From positions 1 through 64,000 of the forward strand of contig CAJQMR010000037.1 in NCBI GenBank assembly GCA_905479495.1: 64,000 nt of DNA, read 5' to 3'. Every line of letters starts with the position of its first letter. Position 1 is the first letter of the stretch. The notes under the pieces are model-generated. The model searched no databases, was not told where the DNA came from, and was given only the letters and a program-made list of their open reading frames with translations. Below, piece after piece: positions 63,403 to 64,000 of this stretch. The translations under genes were made by a program, and so were the position numbers. The DNA is from an uncultured Anaerolineae bacterium. GTDB lineage: Bacteria > Chloroflexota > Anaerolineae > Promineifilales > Promineifilaceae.

Positions 63403-64000
63403 ATGTCAACGGTGCTCTTAACAACCAAACTTACAATTCCACCGGCTCCGCCGTCGATTGTGTCCCGCCCCCAGCTCGCAGCCAAATTGGCGGAAGGGCA
63501 GCGCGGCAAGCTGACACTGGTTTCGGCACCAGCGGGGTTTGGCAAAACAACGCTCATTGCAGACTGGGTGCGGCGAGAAACAGCCGTCGTTACTGCTTGG
63601 CTCTCGTTGGACGAGGCAGATAACGATCCGGCTCAGTTTATGGCTTACCTGGTTGCCGCCTTGCAAACCGCTGCGCCGATGGTGGGGCAAACGGCCGCTT
63701 CACTTTTGCAATCTTTGCTGGAACGCCCCAACAGAACCCCGCCGTCTGAAAAAACTGCGCTAACAACCCTCTTATCCCAATTGTTTACCCAACTCATTAA
63801 TGATTTAGCGTCGCAATCAACCGAACTTGTTCTCGTTTTGGATGATTATCACGTTATTCAGAACGAGTTGATTCATGAAGCGATGCTGTTTTTTGTAGAT
63901 CGTTTGCCATCAACGTGCCATCTGCTTATTACTGGTCGAACTGAACCACCCTGGTCGTTGGCTCGTTTGCGGGTTGAGGGCAGTCTGGCCGAAATTCGGG
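63403..64000 (+). CDS. MalT/LuxR-type STAND transcriptional regulator, N-terminal part (runs off window)
   Basis: Open frame from ATG 63403 to the window end, 199 residues visible. Start MSTVLLTTKLTIPPAPPSIV and SRPQLAAKLAEGQRGKLTLV are the standard opening of LAL (large ATP-binding LuxR) regulators. Walker A APAGFGKTT (about 43-51), AWLSLDEADNDPAQF (about 65-80), Walker B LVLVLDDYHVI (about 143-153), sensor region LLITGRTEPPWSLARLR. Downstream TPR-like repeats and a C-terminal LuxR HTH are expected outside the window. No Shine-Dalgarno is obvious before the ATG. Confidence 0.9.
   Translation, partial: MSTVLLTTKLTIPPAPPSIVSRPQLAAKLAEGQRGKLTLVSAPAGFGKTTLIADWVRRETAVVTAWLSLDEADNDPAQFMAYLVAALQTAAPMVGQTAASLLQSLLERPNRTPPSEKTALTTLLSQLFTQLINDLASQSTELVLVLDDYHVIQNELIHEAMLFFVDRLPSTCHLLITGRTEPPWSLARLRVEGSLAEIR

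Overview
The window looks like chromosome from a free-living Chloroflexota bacterium (Anaerolineae/Ardenticatenia type). This is inferred from gene content: AfsR-like and MalT-like STAND regulators, very large PAS sensor kinases, a single-chain glycyl-tRNA synthetase behind a T-box, a DUF3179 lipoprotein, sulfide:quinone oxidoreductase and Liv transport. No rRNA or tRNA gene was seen, so the phylum is not proven. The 8-bp palindrome ACGGCCGT occurs about 100 times by hand count, in genes and intergenic DNA. Composition predicts one or two copies. It acts like a genome signature comparable to cyanobacterial HIP1.

Layout. 0-1 kb: start of a phenylacetyl-CoA epoxidase gene (paaA) and a crotonase. 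1.2-6.3 kb: a two-helix channel, then a heterodimeric ABC exporter preceded by a 23-codon ORF resembling an attenuation leader. 6.7-8.5 kb: sulfide:quinone oxidoreductase with a 44-codon companion. 8.5-13.8 kb: a PQQ-type propeller protein, a dikinase N-terminal-like protein, a lysyl-oxidase-like lipoprotein and a DUF3179 lipoprotein. 14-18.1 kb: a GxxExxY gene framed by inverted repeats, T-box-controlled glyQS, and aceK. 18.2-32.5 kb: one long minus-strand block with a branched-chain-type ABC importer (SBP, G, F, H, M), two MaoC-like hydratases, a crotonase, three acyl-CoA synthetases and two alpha/beta hydrolases. It is probably an uptake, CoA-activation and degradation island for organic acids.

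32.6-50.3 kb is the most unusual part. It has two SARP-type regulators: one with the AfsR layout, and one fusing a SARP region, a Ser/Thr kinase, NB-ARC and TPRs in one chain. Around them are two unannotated short peptides (Met/Pro-rich and Cys-tailed), a small one-helix protein, a jacalin-aerolysin-like predicted pore-forming protein, an acetyltransferase, a formyltransferase coupled to a FAD monooxygenase, a patatin, a permease and a metallophosphoesterase. Four minus-strand promoters share one architecture: two 11-bp direct repeats followed, 9 bp later, by a -10-like hexamer. This is the layout expected of SARP-activated promoters. They precede the two short peptides, the one-helix protein and the pore-forming protein. 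I propose a SARP-controlled regulon of exported or membrane-active peptides.

50.3-61.6 kb: a signalling island with a MEDS sensor, a multi-PAS kinase, a single-domain response regulator, a REC-PAS-HK-REC hybrid and an 1811-residue hybrid kinase (about ten PAS domains and one GAF). 61.8-64 kb: a hydrolase, a YccF-type membrane protein and the start of a MalT/LuxR regulator that leaves the window. Many intergenic gaps carry one of several dispersed imperfect palindromes, often touching or supplying stop codons.
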